This document shows, one piece after another, positions 26,426 to 34,895 of a stretch of DNA of 52,199 nucleotides. A program made the translations under genes and the position numbers. How positions within the stretch are numbered: the stretch's first letter is position 1; the number at the start of each line of letters is the position of its first letter. Source of the DNA: an uncultured Lachnospiraceae bacterium (GTDB lineage Bacteria; Bacillota; Clostridia; Lachnospirales; Lachnospiraceae). Under the pieces are notes generated by a model, which was given only the letters and a program-made list of their open reading frames with translations, ran no database searches and was not told where the DNA came from. Location of the stretch: the NCBI GenBank assembly GCA_905234595.1, contig CAJOID010000004.1, positions 1 to 52,199 of the forward strand. The letters run 5' to 3'.

Positions 26426-26872
26426 ATGGATGAACTGTCAACCGTAAGAACCAGTATCCAGTATATCGTAGTCAAACTGGGTGAGGAACGATTTGGCATT
26501 AACATCAGTTATGTGGACAATATCGTTCGTATGCAGAGAATGACCCGTGTTCCCGAGGTCGCTCCGTATATCAAGGGCGTTATCAATCTGCGAGGCGAAG
26601 TGGTACCTGTAATGAGTACACGTATCAAGATGGGACTTGAGCCTGACGTGGAGACTAATGCTACCAGGATCATTATTCTGAAGTTTGAGCAGCAGGGATT
26701 CATCGGATTCATAGTTGACGCTGTCAACGAAGTAGTTACCCTGGATACCGAATCAATTGAGAAGGTTGCTGATCAGAAGCAGGACGGAGCTTTTGTGCAG
26801 GGCGTAGGCAAGACCAATGACGGACTGATCTCGATACTTGATCTGAATGCCCTGATTAACGAGCAGGTTTAA
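26426..26872 (+). CDS. cheW: Chemotaxis coupling protein CheW
   Basis: CheW bridges chemoreceptors and CheA. The 148-aa protein is a single CheW domain with the expected RMTRVPEVAPYIKGVINLRGEVVPVM block and the late ISILDLNALI strand. Length is typical. AGGAGG upstream supports the ATG at 26426. It lies between cheA and cheC, again in Bacillus order. Confidence 0.97.
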   Translation: MDELSTVRTSIQYIVVKLGEERFGINISYVDNIVRMQRMTRVPEVAPYIKGVINLRGEVVPVMSTRIKMGLEPDVETNATRIIILKFEQQGFIGFIVDAVNEVVTLDTESIEKVADQKQDGAFVQGVGKTNDGLISILDLNALINEQV

Positions 26873-26884
26873 AGGAGAGACTAA

Positions 26885-27517
26885 ATGGCTGATTCTATGT
26901 CTTTGAATGACGTCAATTCAATGTATTTTGACGTTTTAAAAGAAATAGGCAATATAGGAGCCGGTAATGCGACTACGGCTTTGGCTCAGATGCTTGGGAC
27001 CAAAGTCGACATGTCGGTTCCTCAGGTATCACTTCTGGATTTCAAGGATGTCGGTGCTATCGTGGGCGGTGAAGAACTGATCATGGTCGGCATTCTGCTG
27101 GGTGTCGAAGGTGACATCACCGGGAGCATCATGTTCATGATCGAAAAGGAAGGTGCCCGTCATCTGACCAATAAGCTTATGATGGGTATGGGCGCGTCGG
27201 AACCCGGAGAAGACTTTAATGAGATGGAGCTTTCCGCTCTGCGTGAGGTCGGAAATATCATTACCGGTGCATACCTCAATGCGCTTTCGGGACTTACCAA
27301 CCTGTGTATATATCCTTCCACCCCGGACCTGACTGTGGATATGGCCGGTGCTATCTTAAGCGTTCCCGCTATCCAGTTTGGTATTCAGGGCGATCAGATA
27401 TTGCTTATTAAGAATAATTTCTTTGATGAAGTTGAATTGGACGGATTTTTCATTCTGCTTCCCGATGTTGAGTCGTATGGGACGATCCTGAAGGCACTTG
27501 GAATATCCGCTATGTAA
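26885..27517 (+). CDS. cheC: CheY-P phosphatase CheC
   Basis: CheC dephosphorylates CheY-P and is regulated by CheD. The 210-aa product contains two E-x3-N active-site motifs, KEIGNIGAGNA near residue 20 and REVGNIITGA near residue 120, so both sites look intact. It lacks a FliN domain, which separates it from FliY at 13155-14390. Having both FliY and CheC matches the three-part adaptation system of Bacillus and many clostridia. RBS AAAGGAGAG precedes the ATG. Confidence 0.96.
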   Translation: MADSMSLNDVNSMYFDVLKEIGNIGAGNATTALAQMLGTKVDMSVPQVSLLDFKDVGAIVGGEELIMVGILLGVEGDITGSIMFMIEKEGARHLTNKLMMGMGASEPGEDFNEMELSALREVGNIITGAYLNALSGLTNLCIYPSTPDLTVDMAGAILSVPAIQFGIQGDQILLIKNNFFDEVELDGFFILLPDVESYGTILKALGISAM

Positions 27518-27539
27518 TTGATTACTTGGAGTTGACGTA

Positions 27540-28031
27540 ATGGCTGATATAGTTAAAGTAGGTATGGCTGATCTCAACCTATGCCAGGCACCTGACGGAA
27601 TCACAACGCTTGGACTTGGATCATGTGTGGGAGTAGCCCTGAGAGAGCCCGGAAAGCCCTGGGGAGGCCTGGCGCATGTTATGCTTCCGGATTCTACCGC
27701 TATTAATTCAAACGGACCGGTTAATATTCCAAAGTTTGCCGACACAGGAGTTGATGAACTCATTAAACGCATGGTCGGCAAGGGATGTAACAAGGCGAAG
27801 CTCGTTGCCAAGATAGCGGGCGGTGCGCAGATGTTTGCCCATGCCACGAACGATAAGATGATGCGTGTAGGCGACCGCAATGTCGAAGCGGTCAAGAAGA
27901 AGCTTGCACAACACCATATTCCCATACTTGCAGAGGATACGGGTCTTAATTACGGTCGTACGGTAATCTTTTATCCCGAGACCGGTGATTTTGTGATACG
28001 CTCCGTCGGCAAGCCGGATAAGACGATCTGA
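27540..28031 (+). CDS. cheD: Chemoreceptor glutamine deamidase CheD
   Basis: CheD deamidates receptor glutamines and is a partner of CheC. The 163-aa product shows the catalytic pair: C29 in GLGSCVGV and H46 in GGLAHVMLP. The conserved strand AKIAGGAQMF and the NYGRTVIF block follow. It is placed immediately after cheC, as expected for the CheC-CheD pair. The length is normal. Confidence 0.96.
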   Translation: MADIVKVGMADLNLCQAPDGITTLGLGSCVGVALREPGKPWGGLAHVMLPDSTAINSNGPVNIPKFADTGVDELIKRMVGKGCNKAKLVAKIAGGAQMFAHATNDKMMRVGDRNVEAVKKKLAQHHIPILAEDTGLNYGRTVIFYPETGDFVIRSVGKPDKTI

Positions 28032-28048
28032 TGATCTGAGGTGAACAT

Positions 28049-28567
28049 ATGCCTGACGATCGGATGGATGACCGAATACAGGGAGAGCCCGGCGGCAGGG
28101 TAGATGATCGTGACCGGGTAGGCGAGGATGCGCAAGCTAACCGCGATAATAATCCGCCTCATATGGAGGTGGATGTCACCAGACCCAAGACCGCCAAAGA
28201 GCGTGAAGAAGAAAAACTCCGTCGTATAGCGGAGCTTGAAGAAGAAAAGCGCAGACAGATAGAAGAAGATAAACGCAAGCAGGAGTTGTATCGCCGGCGC
28301 AGAAAGCGCAGGCTGATCACTCCGGGCTTCGTGCTAGTTGTAGGAGCGATAGCCAGTATCACGATGTTTTTGATGAAGTTCGAAAACAAACGTATGCTAA
28401 TATGGCTCCTAGTGATATTGCTGGTATCATGGATGATCGGAAGCCTCATTCAATATATGTTTGAGCGCTTTGCAGCAGAAAACGAAAGCAATGTTTCCGA
28501 TGAGGGTGAGGTTATCAACAGGGGGCTTGCCCCTTCAGAGGAAGTAAAGGCCGAAGAGAATGGATGA
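28049..28567 (+). CDS. Uncharacterised charged two-helix membrane protein between cheD and sigD
   Basis: I do not recognise a named family. The 172-aa product has a hydrophilic, Asp/Arg-rich N-terminus (about 1-45), then a Glu/Lys/Arg coiled coil (about 48-85) ending in a very basic patch (YRRRRKRRL). Two membrane segments follow (about 90-110 and 116-138), then an acidic cytoplasmic tail. The basic patch before the first helix predicts both termini inside. AGGTGA precedes the ATG. Its last 8 nt overlap sigD, so it is made with the sigma factor; a role in motility or SigD control is only inferred from position. Confidence 0.7.
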   Translation: MPDDRMDDRIQGEPGGRVDDRDRVGEDAQANRDNNPPHMEVDVTRPKTAKEREEEKLRRIAELEEEKRRQIEEDKRKQELYRRRRKRRLITPGFVLVVGAIASITMFLMKFENKRMLIWLLVILLVSWMIGSLIQYMFERFAAENESNVSDEGEVINRGLAPSEEVKAEENG

Positions 28568-29330
28568 AAACGGTCGCAAGAGGCTGTGGGACGATTATAA
28601 GCGTACCGGTGCTTCTGAAATCAGGGAAAAACTAATACTGGAATATGCACCGCTCGTAAAGCTGGTCGCAGGTCGCCTGTCCATGTATCTGGGTTACAAC
28701 GTGGAATATGACGATCTGTGCAGTTATGGTATTTTCGGTCTGATAGATGCAATCGACAAGTTTGACATGCTCAAGGATGTCAAGTTTGAGACATATGCAT
28801 CTCTGCGTATCAGAGGATCTATCCTCGACCAGATCCGTAAGATGGACTGGATACCCCGTACCGTACGTCAGCGTCAGAGACAGATAGATGCGGCTATACA
28901 TGAGATCGAACTTGCTACAGGCAAGACGGCCAGTGATGAACAGATAGCCGAGAAACTCGGACTTACGGATGATGAGTATACCGACTGGCAGTCTCAAATG
29001 AAGGTGACCGGAGTCATCTCACTCGATGAGTTCACCGAGTCAGGCAGTGATATATCCAGTGACAGATACGGCAACAGTCATTTCGAAGGCCCCGAAGAGG
29101 CCATAGAAAAAGAAGAACTCAAGCAGATGCTGGCTGAAGCTCTTCAGACACTTACCGAAAAAGAACAGCAGGTAATACTCCTGTACTACTATGAAGATCT
29201 GACCCAAAAGGAAATCAGTGACATCATGAATGTCTCTGAATCGAGAGCATCACAGCTGCACAGCAAGGCTTTGCAGAAACTCCAGAAGAAACTTGGTAAG
29301 TATATGAATATACTTACTGATAATATTTGA
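28560..29330 (+). CDS. sigD: Flagellar sigma factor SigD (FliA, sigma-28)
   Basis: Sigma-28 directs RNA polymerase to late flagellar genes. The 256-aa protein has region 2 (YDDLCSYGIFGLIDAIDKFD, short form LCSYGIFGL), the family-specific ASLRIRGSILDQIRKMDWIPRTVR stretch, region 3, and region 4. Region 4 contains LTEKEQQVILLYYYEDLTQKEI and a helix-turn-helix SESRASQLHSKAL. The ATG lies within the end of the preceding membrane-protein gene. It is positioned after cheD as in Bacillus. A candidate target promoter lies upstream in the same operon at 5166-5192. Confidence 0.97.
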   Translation: MDENGRKRLWDDYKRTGASEIREKLILEYAPLVKLVAGRLSMYLGYNVEYDDLCSYGIFGLIDAIDKFDMLKDVKFETYASLRIRGSILDQIRKMDWIPRTVRQRQRQIDAAIHEIELATGKTASDEQIAEKLGLTDDEYTDWQSQMKVTGVISLDEFTESGSDISSDRYGNSHFEGPEEAIEKEELKQMLAEALQTLTEKEQQVILLYYYEDLTQKEISDIMNVSESRASQLHSKALQKLQKKLGKYMNILTDNI

Positions 29331-29348
29331 CAGTATTGGGGGATAATC

Positions 29349-30941
29349 ATGAACGGATATTTCAGGATCTCTTCTACCGCCACGTCTACCAATCTTGAAC
29401 TCTTTGCTCCTACCGACGGTGGAACTCCGGTTAAGACAAACGATATAATCTCATATCTTACAAGCAAGACCATACCTTATGATGCCGGCAGTCTGGGCAA
29501 GGCTATAGATGCAGCAGCGACCAAGGATACCAGGGTAACTCTGAATATGACTCCGTCGGCACCTGTGTCCGATATGTCGGTAGTAACTATCTCGCCGGAT
29601 AAAATGACCGCGGTCATCAGGATCTACAGCGGCAGTGCTGACGGGGCCAGACTGGATGAATCGGATATCAGGAACGATCTCGCATCCAAGGGAGTCAAGT
29701 TCGGTATCAAAGATGATGTCGTAGCCGGTATAATATCCGCTCCCAGGTATTGTGAGGATATAGTTGTTGCCGAAGGTGTTGCTCCCGGTGAAAGCGTGGA
29801 TGGCTATGTGGAGTATCTGTTCAATACGGATAAAAAACAGCGTCCTACGGTTCTGGAGGACGGCAGCGTGGACTTCTTCCATCTGAATATACTTCAGGCG
29901 GTAGCGGAAGGACAGGAGATTGCCAGACTCCATCCCTCGGAGCGCGGCAAGGACGGTACCTCTCTGGATGGTTCGATAGTCCGGGCGAGAGAACCGAAGG
30001 ATGCGAAATTTAAATTCGGTGCAAATATGCATATCAGTGAGGACGGAAAATCACTGATATCCGATGTGAACGGTAATGTTAATCTTGTCGGAGATCAGAT
30101 CTTCGTCAATAATTCCGTTACTTTTGAAGAGGTCAGCACCTCTACGGGTAATATAGATTTTGACGGCAGCGTGGTCATATCCGGTAATATAGACACGAAC
30201 TTCGAGGTCAGGGTAAAGGGTGATGTGACCGTAAACGGCGTTATTGAAGGCGCATATGTGGAAGCCGGCGGAAATATAATAGTAGCCCGTGGCGTCAATG
30301 GTATGGGCAAGGCTGTCCTTAAGGCCGGAGGCAATATCATAGCCAAGTATCTGGAGAATGTGGAGGCGTCAGCCGGAGGATACATACAGGCCGAGGCCAT
30401 CATGCATTCCAACATTTCCGCCACAGGTGACATCATCGTGGACGGACGTAAGGGTGTACTGTCCGGCGGACATGCGACTGCCGGCGGCATGATAGAGGTT
30501 AAGAATCTGGGCTCCGAAATGGCAAACGATACGATCGTGGAAGTGGGCATGTCGCCTATGATCAAGCGTGAGATCGCCGATCTGAGAAACCAGGCCGCCG
30601 AGAAACAGAAATCCCTGGATCAGATCATGCCGGTCCTCAATAATATGGCGATGAAGATCAAATCCGGTGCGGTTCTGAGCGACGATCAGAAGAAGTATGT
30701 TTCACAGCTGATGGCTGTTCAGAAGGCCACAGATGAGCAGCTCGCATCGGTAATGGTCAAACTGGCGGAACTGGAAAACGTATACAATGTTGACACACCT
30801 GCCGAAGTAAAGGTTAAGGGTACGGTATATCCCGGATCCAGAGTATGTATCTCGGATGTATCCATGTCTGTTAAAGCTCCGGCCAAGTATTGCAAGTTTG
30901 TAAAGCTCCGCGGAGATGTTAAGATGACATCATATGAGTAG
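29349..30941 (+). CDS. FapA family protein (DUF342)
   Basis: FapA/DUF342 proteins occur in many motile bacteria and have been linked to cell polarity and envelope or flagellar assembly; the molecular role is unclear. The 530-aa product has an N-terminal variable domain. A conserved core starts near residue 165 (FFHLNILQAVAEGQEIARLHPSERGKDG in part, GxxG repeats). A right-handed beta-helix-like stretch (about 250-400) is rich in Gly, Asn and Val, with repeated AGGNI turns. A coiled coil (about 400-470) and a short beta end follow. The RBS is GGGGGAT. It follows sigD and is likely cotranscribed. Confidence 0.88.
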   Translation: MNGYFRISSTATSTNLELFAPTDGGTPVKTNDIISYLTSKTIPYDAGSLGKAIDAAATKDTRVTLNMTPSAPVSDMSVVTISPDKMTAVIRIYSGSADGARLDESDIRNDLASKGVKFGIKDDVVAGIISAPRYCEDIVVAEGVAPGESVDGYVEYLFNTDKKQRPTVLEDGSVDFFHLNILQAVAEGQEIARLHPSERGKDGTSLDGSIVRAREPKDAKFKFGANMHISEDGKSLISDVNGNVNLVGDQIFVNNSVTFEEVSTSTGNIDFDGSVVISGNIDTNFEVRVKGDVTVNGVIEGAYVEAGGNIIVARGVNGMGKAVLKAGGNIIAKYLENVEASAGGYIQAEAIMHSNISATGDIIVDGRKGVLSGGHATAGGMIEVKNLGSEMANDTIVEVGMSPMIKREIADLRNQAAEKQKSLDQIMPVLNNMAMKIKSGAVLSDDQKKYVSQLMAVQKATDEQLASVMVKLAELENVYNVDTPAEVKVKGTVYPGSRVCISDVSMSVKAPAKYCKFVKLRGDVKMTSYE

Positions 30942-30968
30942 TTTCTTGTTTCGATTGGAGGGTAGACT

Positions 30969-31292
30969 ATGGCAATAGGTGCTATAGAGATGCAGGGGCA
31001 GATCCTGCGTACTCAGGATTACTCTACAATTAAAGCTCAGGAAGACTCCAGGGAAGATGTAGCTCAGGCCAATATCCAGACCTCGAGGCACACTGAAGAA
31101 GTAAGGCAGTTCAACCGTGTATCCGATACCCAGCAGAGCAACCGCGGCGGCAATGAGTCGGATGCATCCGATCAGGGCAGCAACCAGTATACGGGAGATG
31201 GAGGTGCCAGAAGGCGTGAGGCCAGAGAAGCCCGGGAGAGAGACGGCAAAGTGCTGTTGAAAGCAGTAGAACATATAGATATTTCAGGTTGA
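30969..31292 (+). CDS. Small hydrophilic protein of unknown function in flagellar operon
   Basis: No family recognised. The 107-aa product is polar, with no membrane segment or signal peptide. It opens MAIGAIEMQGQILRTQDYSTIK, has a Gln/Asn/Ser-rich centre and a basic Arg/Glu helix (RRREAREARERDG), and ends VEHIDISG. The low complexity suggests a flexible protein. A good ribosome site (TTGGAGGG) lies before the ATG, and neighbours are spaced 28 and 13 nt away, so it is very probably translated as part of the operon. Confidence 0.65.
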   Translation: MAIGAIEMQGQILRTQDYSTIKAQEDSREDVAQANIQTSRHTEEVRQFNRVSDTQQSNRGGNESDASDQGSNQYTGDGGARRREAREARERDGKVLLKAVEHIDISG

Positions 31293-31304
31293 TACAGGTT
31301 AGAT

Positions 31305-32147
31305 ATGATATTAGAGATTATTATCGGAGCGCTTGGAATAGCGCTCCTTGTAGCGGGATACGTAATACCTGCGCGTAAGCAGGAAGATGAGTCCATAGAG
31401 ACATTCTCAAGAGACCAGGTTCATGAGATGGTGAACGAGGAGATGGATGCGGTAAAGGTCCGCATTGACGATATCGTCGATGAGACTGTTCAGTATGCCA
31501 TCGAGAAGACCGAGAGGAGTATGGACAGACTCAGCAATGAGAAGATGATGGCGGTCAGCGAGTACTCCGACACGGTGCTGGATCAGATCAATAAGAGCCA
31601 TGAGGAGGTGGTATTCCTCTATGATATGCTCAACGATAAGCACGAGAATCTCAAGGAGACGGTCGCAGAGGCTACCCGTACCGCTACCGAAGTGGATGAA
31701 AAGGTCAAAGCAGCGGAGGAGAATCTGGCTCCTCTGGTCGCAAAGATAGAAAACGAGGCCGCTGCCGCCGAAACAGCCGTTGCGGAAGCGGAACCCGAAC
31801 CGGAAGAGCCTCAGACCAGAACACGTAAACGCAACAAGCCTGTCCCCGTCATCAGGAAAGAACAGGCAGTCATCCCCCCTGTTATAGAGGAAGAGGAGCC
31901 GGAAGACATGGATCCGAATGATGATTACATGGAGGATGAGTGGGAAGACTTCGATGATCCGGATGATGAACCGGAGGCAGACGGACCGGAGATCTCGTTC
32001 AGTCCCAGATCTCCCGGAAGCCGTAACAGTAACGACCGTATCCTGGAATTGCATAAAGCAGGTAAATCCAATATGGCTATAGCCAAGGAACTGGGACTGG
32101 GTATAGGCGAAGTAAAGTTAGTCATAGATCTGTTTAAGGGGCTGTGA
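31305..32147 (+). CDS. SwrB-like membrane protein with C-terminal DUF6115-type helix-turn-helix
   Basis: The 280-aa product has an N-terminal membrane anchor (residues 1-22), then a long coiled coil (about 35-150). A Pro/Glu/Asp-rich linker follows (about 150-235). The conserved C-terminal segment of about 40 residues (RILELHKAGKSNMAIAKELG, VKLVIDLFKGL) looks like a helix-turn-helix. This layout and place, downstream of sigD and upstream of rpsB, fit the SwrB position of Bacillus and DUF6115 proteins. SwrB promotes flagellar export gate maturation; orthology here is inferred and not proven. Confidence 0.7.
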   Translation: MILEIIIGALGIALLVAGYVIPARKQEDESIETFSRDQVHEMVNEEMDAVKVRIDDIVDETVQYAIEKTERSMDRLSNEKMMAVSEYSDTVLDQINKSHEEVVFLYDMLNDKHENLKETVAEATRTATEVDEKVKAAEENLAPLVAKIENEAAAAETAVAEAEPEPEEPQTRTRKRNKPVPVIRKEQAVIPPVIEEEEPEDMDPNDDYMEDEWEDFDDPDDEPEADGPEISFSPRSPGSRNSNDRILELHKAGKSNMAIAKELGLGIGEVKLVIDLFKGL

Positions 32148-32148
32148 A

Positions 32149-32880
32149 ATGAATCTGAAATACTATTTGAGAGGCCTGGGCCTCGGACTTATAGTTACGG
32201 CCCTGGTATTGGGGATACACAATTCGCGGGCACGGGGAGCTGACCTGAGTGACGACCAGATCAAAGAGCGTGCAGCCAAACTCGGCATGGTCGACGGATC
32301 GACGCGTCTGATCGAGGAGATACCGAGCACGGAGGAAATGCTCGCCGACATAGAGGAAGGCGATGTGACAGATGTCACATCGAAGCAGGACGCCGGTATG
32401 ACCGAGACTGCTGATGATGTGATCGCAGATGCCGATGCGCTCCTTGAGGACAGTGACACGGAGACCACTGCTGATGCCGCTGAGGACTCCGGCTCAGAGA
32501 TCACCACGGATGCTCCTGACGATCCGGTATTGGATTATCCCACCGAGGACGACTCCTTTACCATGCTGGAGCCTGAGACCATTTCAGAGGTTCCGGCTTC
32601 GGAGACCGATTCCGGGATCGATCATGAGTTTACCCCCGCCGCAGCCGCGTCCGACAGCGGAAGCAGTGCCGGCGGTGCGGGAAGCATCACCATATCCTCA
32701 GGTGACTCATCCGACAGGGTTGCCCGTAAACTGGCAGATGCCGGTATCGTTTCATCCGCTGCCGAGTATGACCGTTTCCTGTGCACACACGGATATGACA
32801 GGATTCTTCGTACCGGTACATATACGTTCAATGCCGGTATGAGCGATGATGAGATCGCCCGCATGATCACAGGCAGATAA
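32149..32880 (+). CDS. Membrane-anchored protein with only the MltG LysM-like domain
   Basis: The 243-aa product has an N-terminal membrane helix (about 8-25). A long Asp/Glu/Ser/Thr-rich region (about 45-180) looks unstructured and extracytoplasmic. The last 60 residues resemble the small LysM-like domain of the endolytic transglycosylase MltG/YceG (SSDRVARKLADAGIVSSAAEYDRF, GTYTFNAGMSDDEIARMITG). The catalytic transglycosylase domain of MltG is absent, so no enzyme activity is predicted. It starts 1 nt after the SwrB-like gene and ends the flagellar operon; a cell-wall binding role is inferred. Confidence 0.7.
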   Translation: MNLKYYLRGLGLGLIVTALVLGIHNSRARGADLSDDQIKERAAKLGMVDGSTRLIEEIPSTEEMLADIEEGDVTDVTSKQDAGMTETADDVIADADALLEDSDTETTADAAEDSGSEITTDAPDDPVLDYPTEDDSFTMLEPETISEVPASETDSGIDHEFTPAAAASDSGSSAGGAGSITISSGDSSDRVARKLADAGIVSSAAEYDRFLCTHGYDRILRTGTYTFNAGMSDDEIARMITGR

Positions 32881-32893
32881 TTCACTAAAACTA

Positions 32894-32922
32894 TTGATTT
32901 CTCTGTATATAAGTAGTATTAT
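32894..32922 (+). promoter_or_regulatory. Sigma-A promoter of rpsB-tsf
   Basis: TTGATT (32894-32899), a 17-nt spacer and TATTAT (32917-32922) make a good housekeeping promoter. Transcription would start near 32928, giving a leader of about 125 nt before rpsB. Confidence 0.8.
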
Positions 32923-32926
32923 AGTT

Positions 32927-32951
32927 GGGCATGCGCTTGCATGTCCTTTTT
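32927..32951 (+). terminator. Terminator-like hairpin at the rpsB transcription start
   Basis: GGGCATGC (32927-32934) pairs with GCATGTCC (32939-32946), an 8-bp stem with one G-U pair and a GCTT loop, followed by TTTTT (32947-32951). It would end the upstream flagellar transcript. It begins almost exactly at the start site of the rpsB promoter, so a new rpsB transcript would carry it at its very 5' end. Confidence 0.65.
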
Positions 32952-32965
32952 CATGTGCACATGCA
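32938..32965 (+). promoter_or_regulatory. Alternative (anti-terminator-like) hairpin in rpsB leader
   Basis: TGCATGT (32938-32944) can pair with ACATGCA (32959-32965). This stem uses the same bases as the right arm of the terminator hairpin, so the two exclude each other. The region also contains the 12-bp perfect palindrome CATGTGCACATG (32952-32963). Possible control by ribosomal protein S2 is inferred from position only. Confidence 0.4.
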
Positions 32966-33053
32966 GCAAATAATCACGTGCATATTTCCGTATGGTGCCT
33001 GATAAGCTTCACGGGTTAGATGCACGGAAGTTCAACCAAATGGAGGTTTTGAA

Positions 33054-33827
33054 ATGAGTGTAGTATCAATGAAACAGTTACTGGAAGCAGGTGTTCACTT
33101 CGGACACCAGACCCGCAGATGGAACCCTAAGATGGCTCCTTACATCTTTACCGAGCGTAACGGGATCCATATCATCGACCTGCAGAAGTCAGTAGGCAAG
33201 GTCGATGAGGCTTACAATGCGGTATTTGATATCGCTTCCCAGGGAGGTACCATCCTTTTCGTAGGTACCAAGAAGCAGGCTCAGGATGCCGTTAAGACCG
33301 AAGCTGAGCGTTGCGGTATGTTCTATGTTAATGAGAGATGGCTCGGTGGTATGCTTACCAACTTCCGTACCATCCGTTCACGTGTAGACAGACTCAAGGC
33401 TATCGAGAGAATGTCAGAGGACGGTACATTTGATGTACTTCCCAAGAAAGAAGTCGTACAGCTTCGTAAGGAGTGGGAGAAGCTTGAGAAGAACCTCGGC
33501 GGTATCAAGAACATGACACGTATTCCCGATGCTATCTTCGTAGTAGATCCCAAGAAAGAGCACATCTGCGTACAGGAGGCTCATTCACTCGGCATCACTC
33601 TGATCGGTATCGGTGATACCAACTGTGATCCCGAGGAACTTGATTATGTGATCCCCGGCAATGATGACGCTATCCGTGCCGTTAAGCTTCTGACAGCTAA
33701 GATGGCTGATGCGGTCATCGAGGCTAATCAGGGTGAGGAAATGGTCACCGCTGATGAGATGGCAGGCGATGCAGAAGAGACAGAAGCAGCAGATATCGAA
33801 GAGGTAGCTGCTGAGGAAGAAGAGTAA
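33054..33827 (+). CDS. rpsB: 30S ribosomal protein S2
   Basis: S2 is a structural protein of the small ribosomal subunit. The 257-aa product opens [24 protein letters not shown], contains the S2 signatures ([48 protein letters not shown]) and ends in a long acidic Glu/Asp/Ala tail, as in other Firmicutes. RBS ATGGAGG precedes the ATG. tsf follows 23 nt later. Location directly downstream of the fla/che operon is shared with Bacillus subtilis. Confidence 0.99.
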   Translation: MSVVSMKQLLEAGVHFGHQTRRWNPKMAPYIFTERNGIHIIDLQKSVGKVDEAYNAVFDIASQGGTILFVGTKKQAQDAVKTEAERCGMFYVNERWLGGMLTNFRTIRSRVDRLKAIERMSEDGTFDVLPKKEVVQLRKEWEKLEKNLGGIKNMTRIPDAIFVVDPKKEHICVQEAHSLGITLIGIGDTNCDPEELDYVIPGNDDAIRAVKLLTAKMADAVIEANQGEEMVTADEMAGDAEETEAADIEEVAAEEEE

Positions 33828-33850
33828 GACAGATTTAGGAGGATACAGAT

Positions 33851-34771
33851 ATGGCTGAGATTACAGCATCCATGGTCAAAGAGCTGCGTGAGACTACAGG
33901 CGCAGGAATGATGGACTGCAAAAAGGCACTTGCCGAGACAGACGGCAATATGGAAGAAGCTATCGAGGTGCTCAGAAAGAGCGGCGCTGCCAAGGCTGAG
34001 AAGAAGGCAGGCAGGATCGCAGCAGAGGGTATCTGCCGTGTAGCTATAGATAACGATAAGACTGCTGCAGTTGTTGAGGTTAACTCCGAGACAGACTTCG
34101 TAGCCAAGAATGAAGTATTCCAGAGCTTCGTAGAGGGTGTTGCAAAGCAGGCACTCGCTTCCGGAGCAGCTGACGTTGATGCTCTCCTTGAGGAGAAGTG
34201 GAATGAGGATGCTTCCAAGACCGTTAAGGATGTTCTGGTAGAGAAGACTGCTACTATCGGCGAGAAGCTCTCTGTCAGAAGATTTGAGAAGGCATCCGGT
34301 GACTGTGTGGTATCTTATCTGCACGGCGGCGGACGTATCGGCGTAGTTGTTGCAGCTGACGGTGCAGGCAATGATGCATCTGTTAAGGAAGCACTTACCA
34401 ACGTAGCCATGCAGATCGCAGCCATGAGCCCCAAGTTCATCGCAGACAGCGATGTGGATCAGTCTTATATCGATCATGAGACCGAGATCCTCAAGGCTCA
34501 GATGGATGCAGATCCCAAGGAAGCCGCTAAACCCGAGCAGGTTAAGGCAGGCATCATCAAGGGCCGTGTGAACAAGCTTCTTAAGGATGTCGTACTTCTT
34601 GACCAGGTATATGTAAGAGCCGAGGATGGCAAGCAGTCCGTAGCTCAGTATCTTGCATCCGTTAATAAGGATCTCAAGCTTACCAAGTTCATCCGTTTCG
34701 AGGTAGGCGAGGGTATGGAGAAGAAGAACGAAGACTTCGCAGCTGAAGTTGCAGCTCAGATGAATGCATGA
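33851..34771 (+). CDS. tsf: Elongation factor Ts
   Basis: EF-Ts exchanges nucleotide on EF-Tu. The 306-aa product has the N-terminal domain (VKELRETTGAGMMDCKKAL) and the core motif NSETDFVAKN, followed by two subdomains (YLHGGGRIGVVV; VLLDQVYV). A strong AGGAGG precedes the ATG. It is followed by an intrinsic terminator. pyrH and frr, which often come next, are not here. Confidence 0.99.
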   Translation: MAEITASMVKELRETTGAGMMDCKKALAETDGNMEEAIEVLRKSGAAKAEKKAGRIAAEGICRVAIDNDKTAAVVEVNSETDFVAKNEVFQSFVEGVAKQALASGAADVDALLEEKWNEDASKTVKDVLVEKTATIGEKLSVRRFEKASGDCVVSYLHGGGRIGVVVAADGAGNDASVKEALTNVAMQIAAMSPKFIADSDVDQSYIDHETEILKAQMDADPKEAAKPEQVKAGIIKGRVNKLLKDVVLLDQVYVRAEDGKQSVAQYLASVNKDLKLTKFIRFEVGEGMEKKNEDFAAEVAAQMNA

Positions 34772-34797
34772 TTCTTCCGAAATGATGTAAAACAGCG

Positions 34798-34827
34798 GCA
34801 CCCGGATTTATAATCCGGGTGCTTTTT
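34798..34827 (+). terminator. Intrinsic terminator of rpsB-tsf
   Basis: GCACCCGGATT (34798-34808) and AATCCGGGTGC (34812-34822) form a perfect 11-bp stem with a 3-nt loop, followed by TTTTT (34823-34827). Confidence 0.95.
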
Positions 34828-34850
34828 ATGCTCGCGCGTGTGGGTTTATA

Positions 34851-34859
34851 TGCTATACT
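34851..34859 (+). promoter_or_regulatory. Extended -10 promoter of metY
   Basis: TGCTATACT is an extended -10 element (TG-N-TATACT, hexamer 34854-34859). No clear -35 box lies 16-18 nt upstream, which an extended -10 can tolerate. The start would be near 34866, about 30 nt before metY. There is no room for a leader riboswitch. Confidence 0.55.
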
Positions 34860-34895
34860 TATTTAGATATTAAATTACCAAAGGAGAGGCATAAG

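Noticed and set aside
34828-34895. Possible SAM riboswitch before metY
   Set aside because: Only about 30 nt lie between the predicted start and the gene; no leader can fit.
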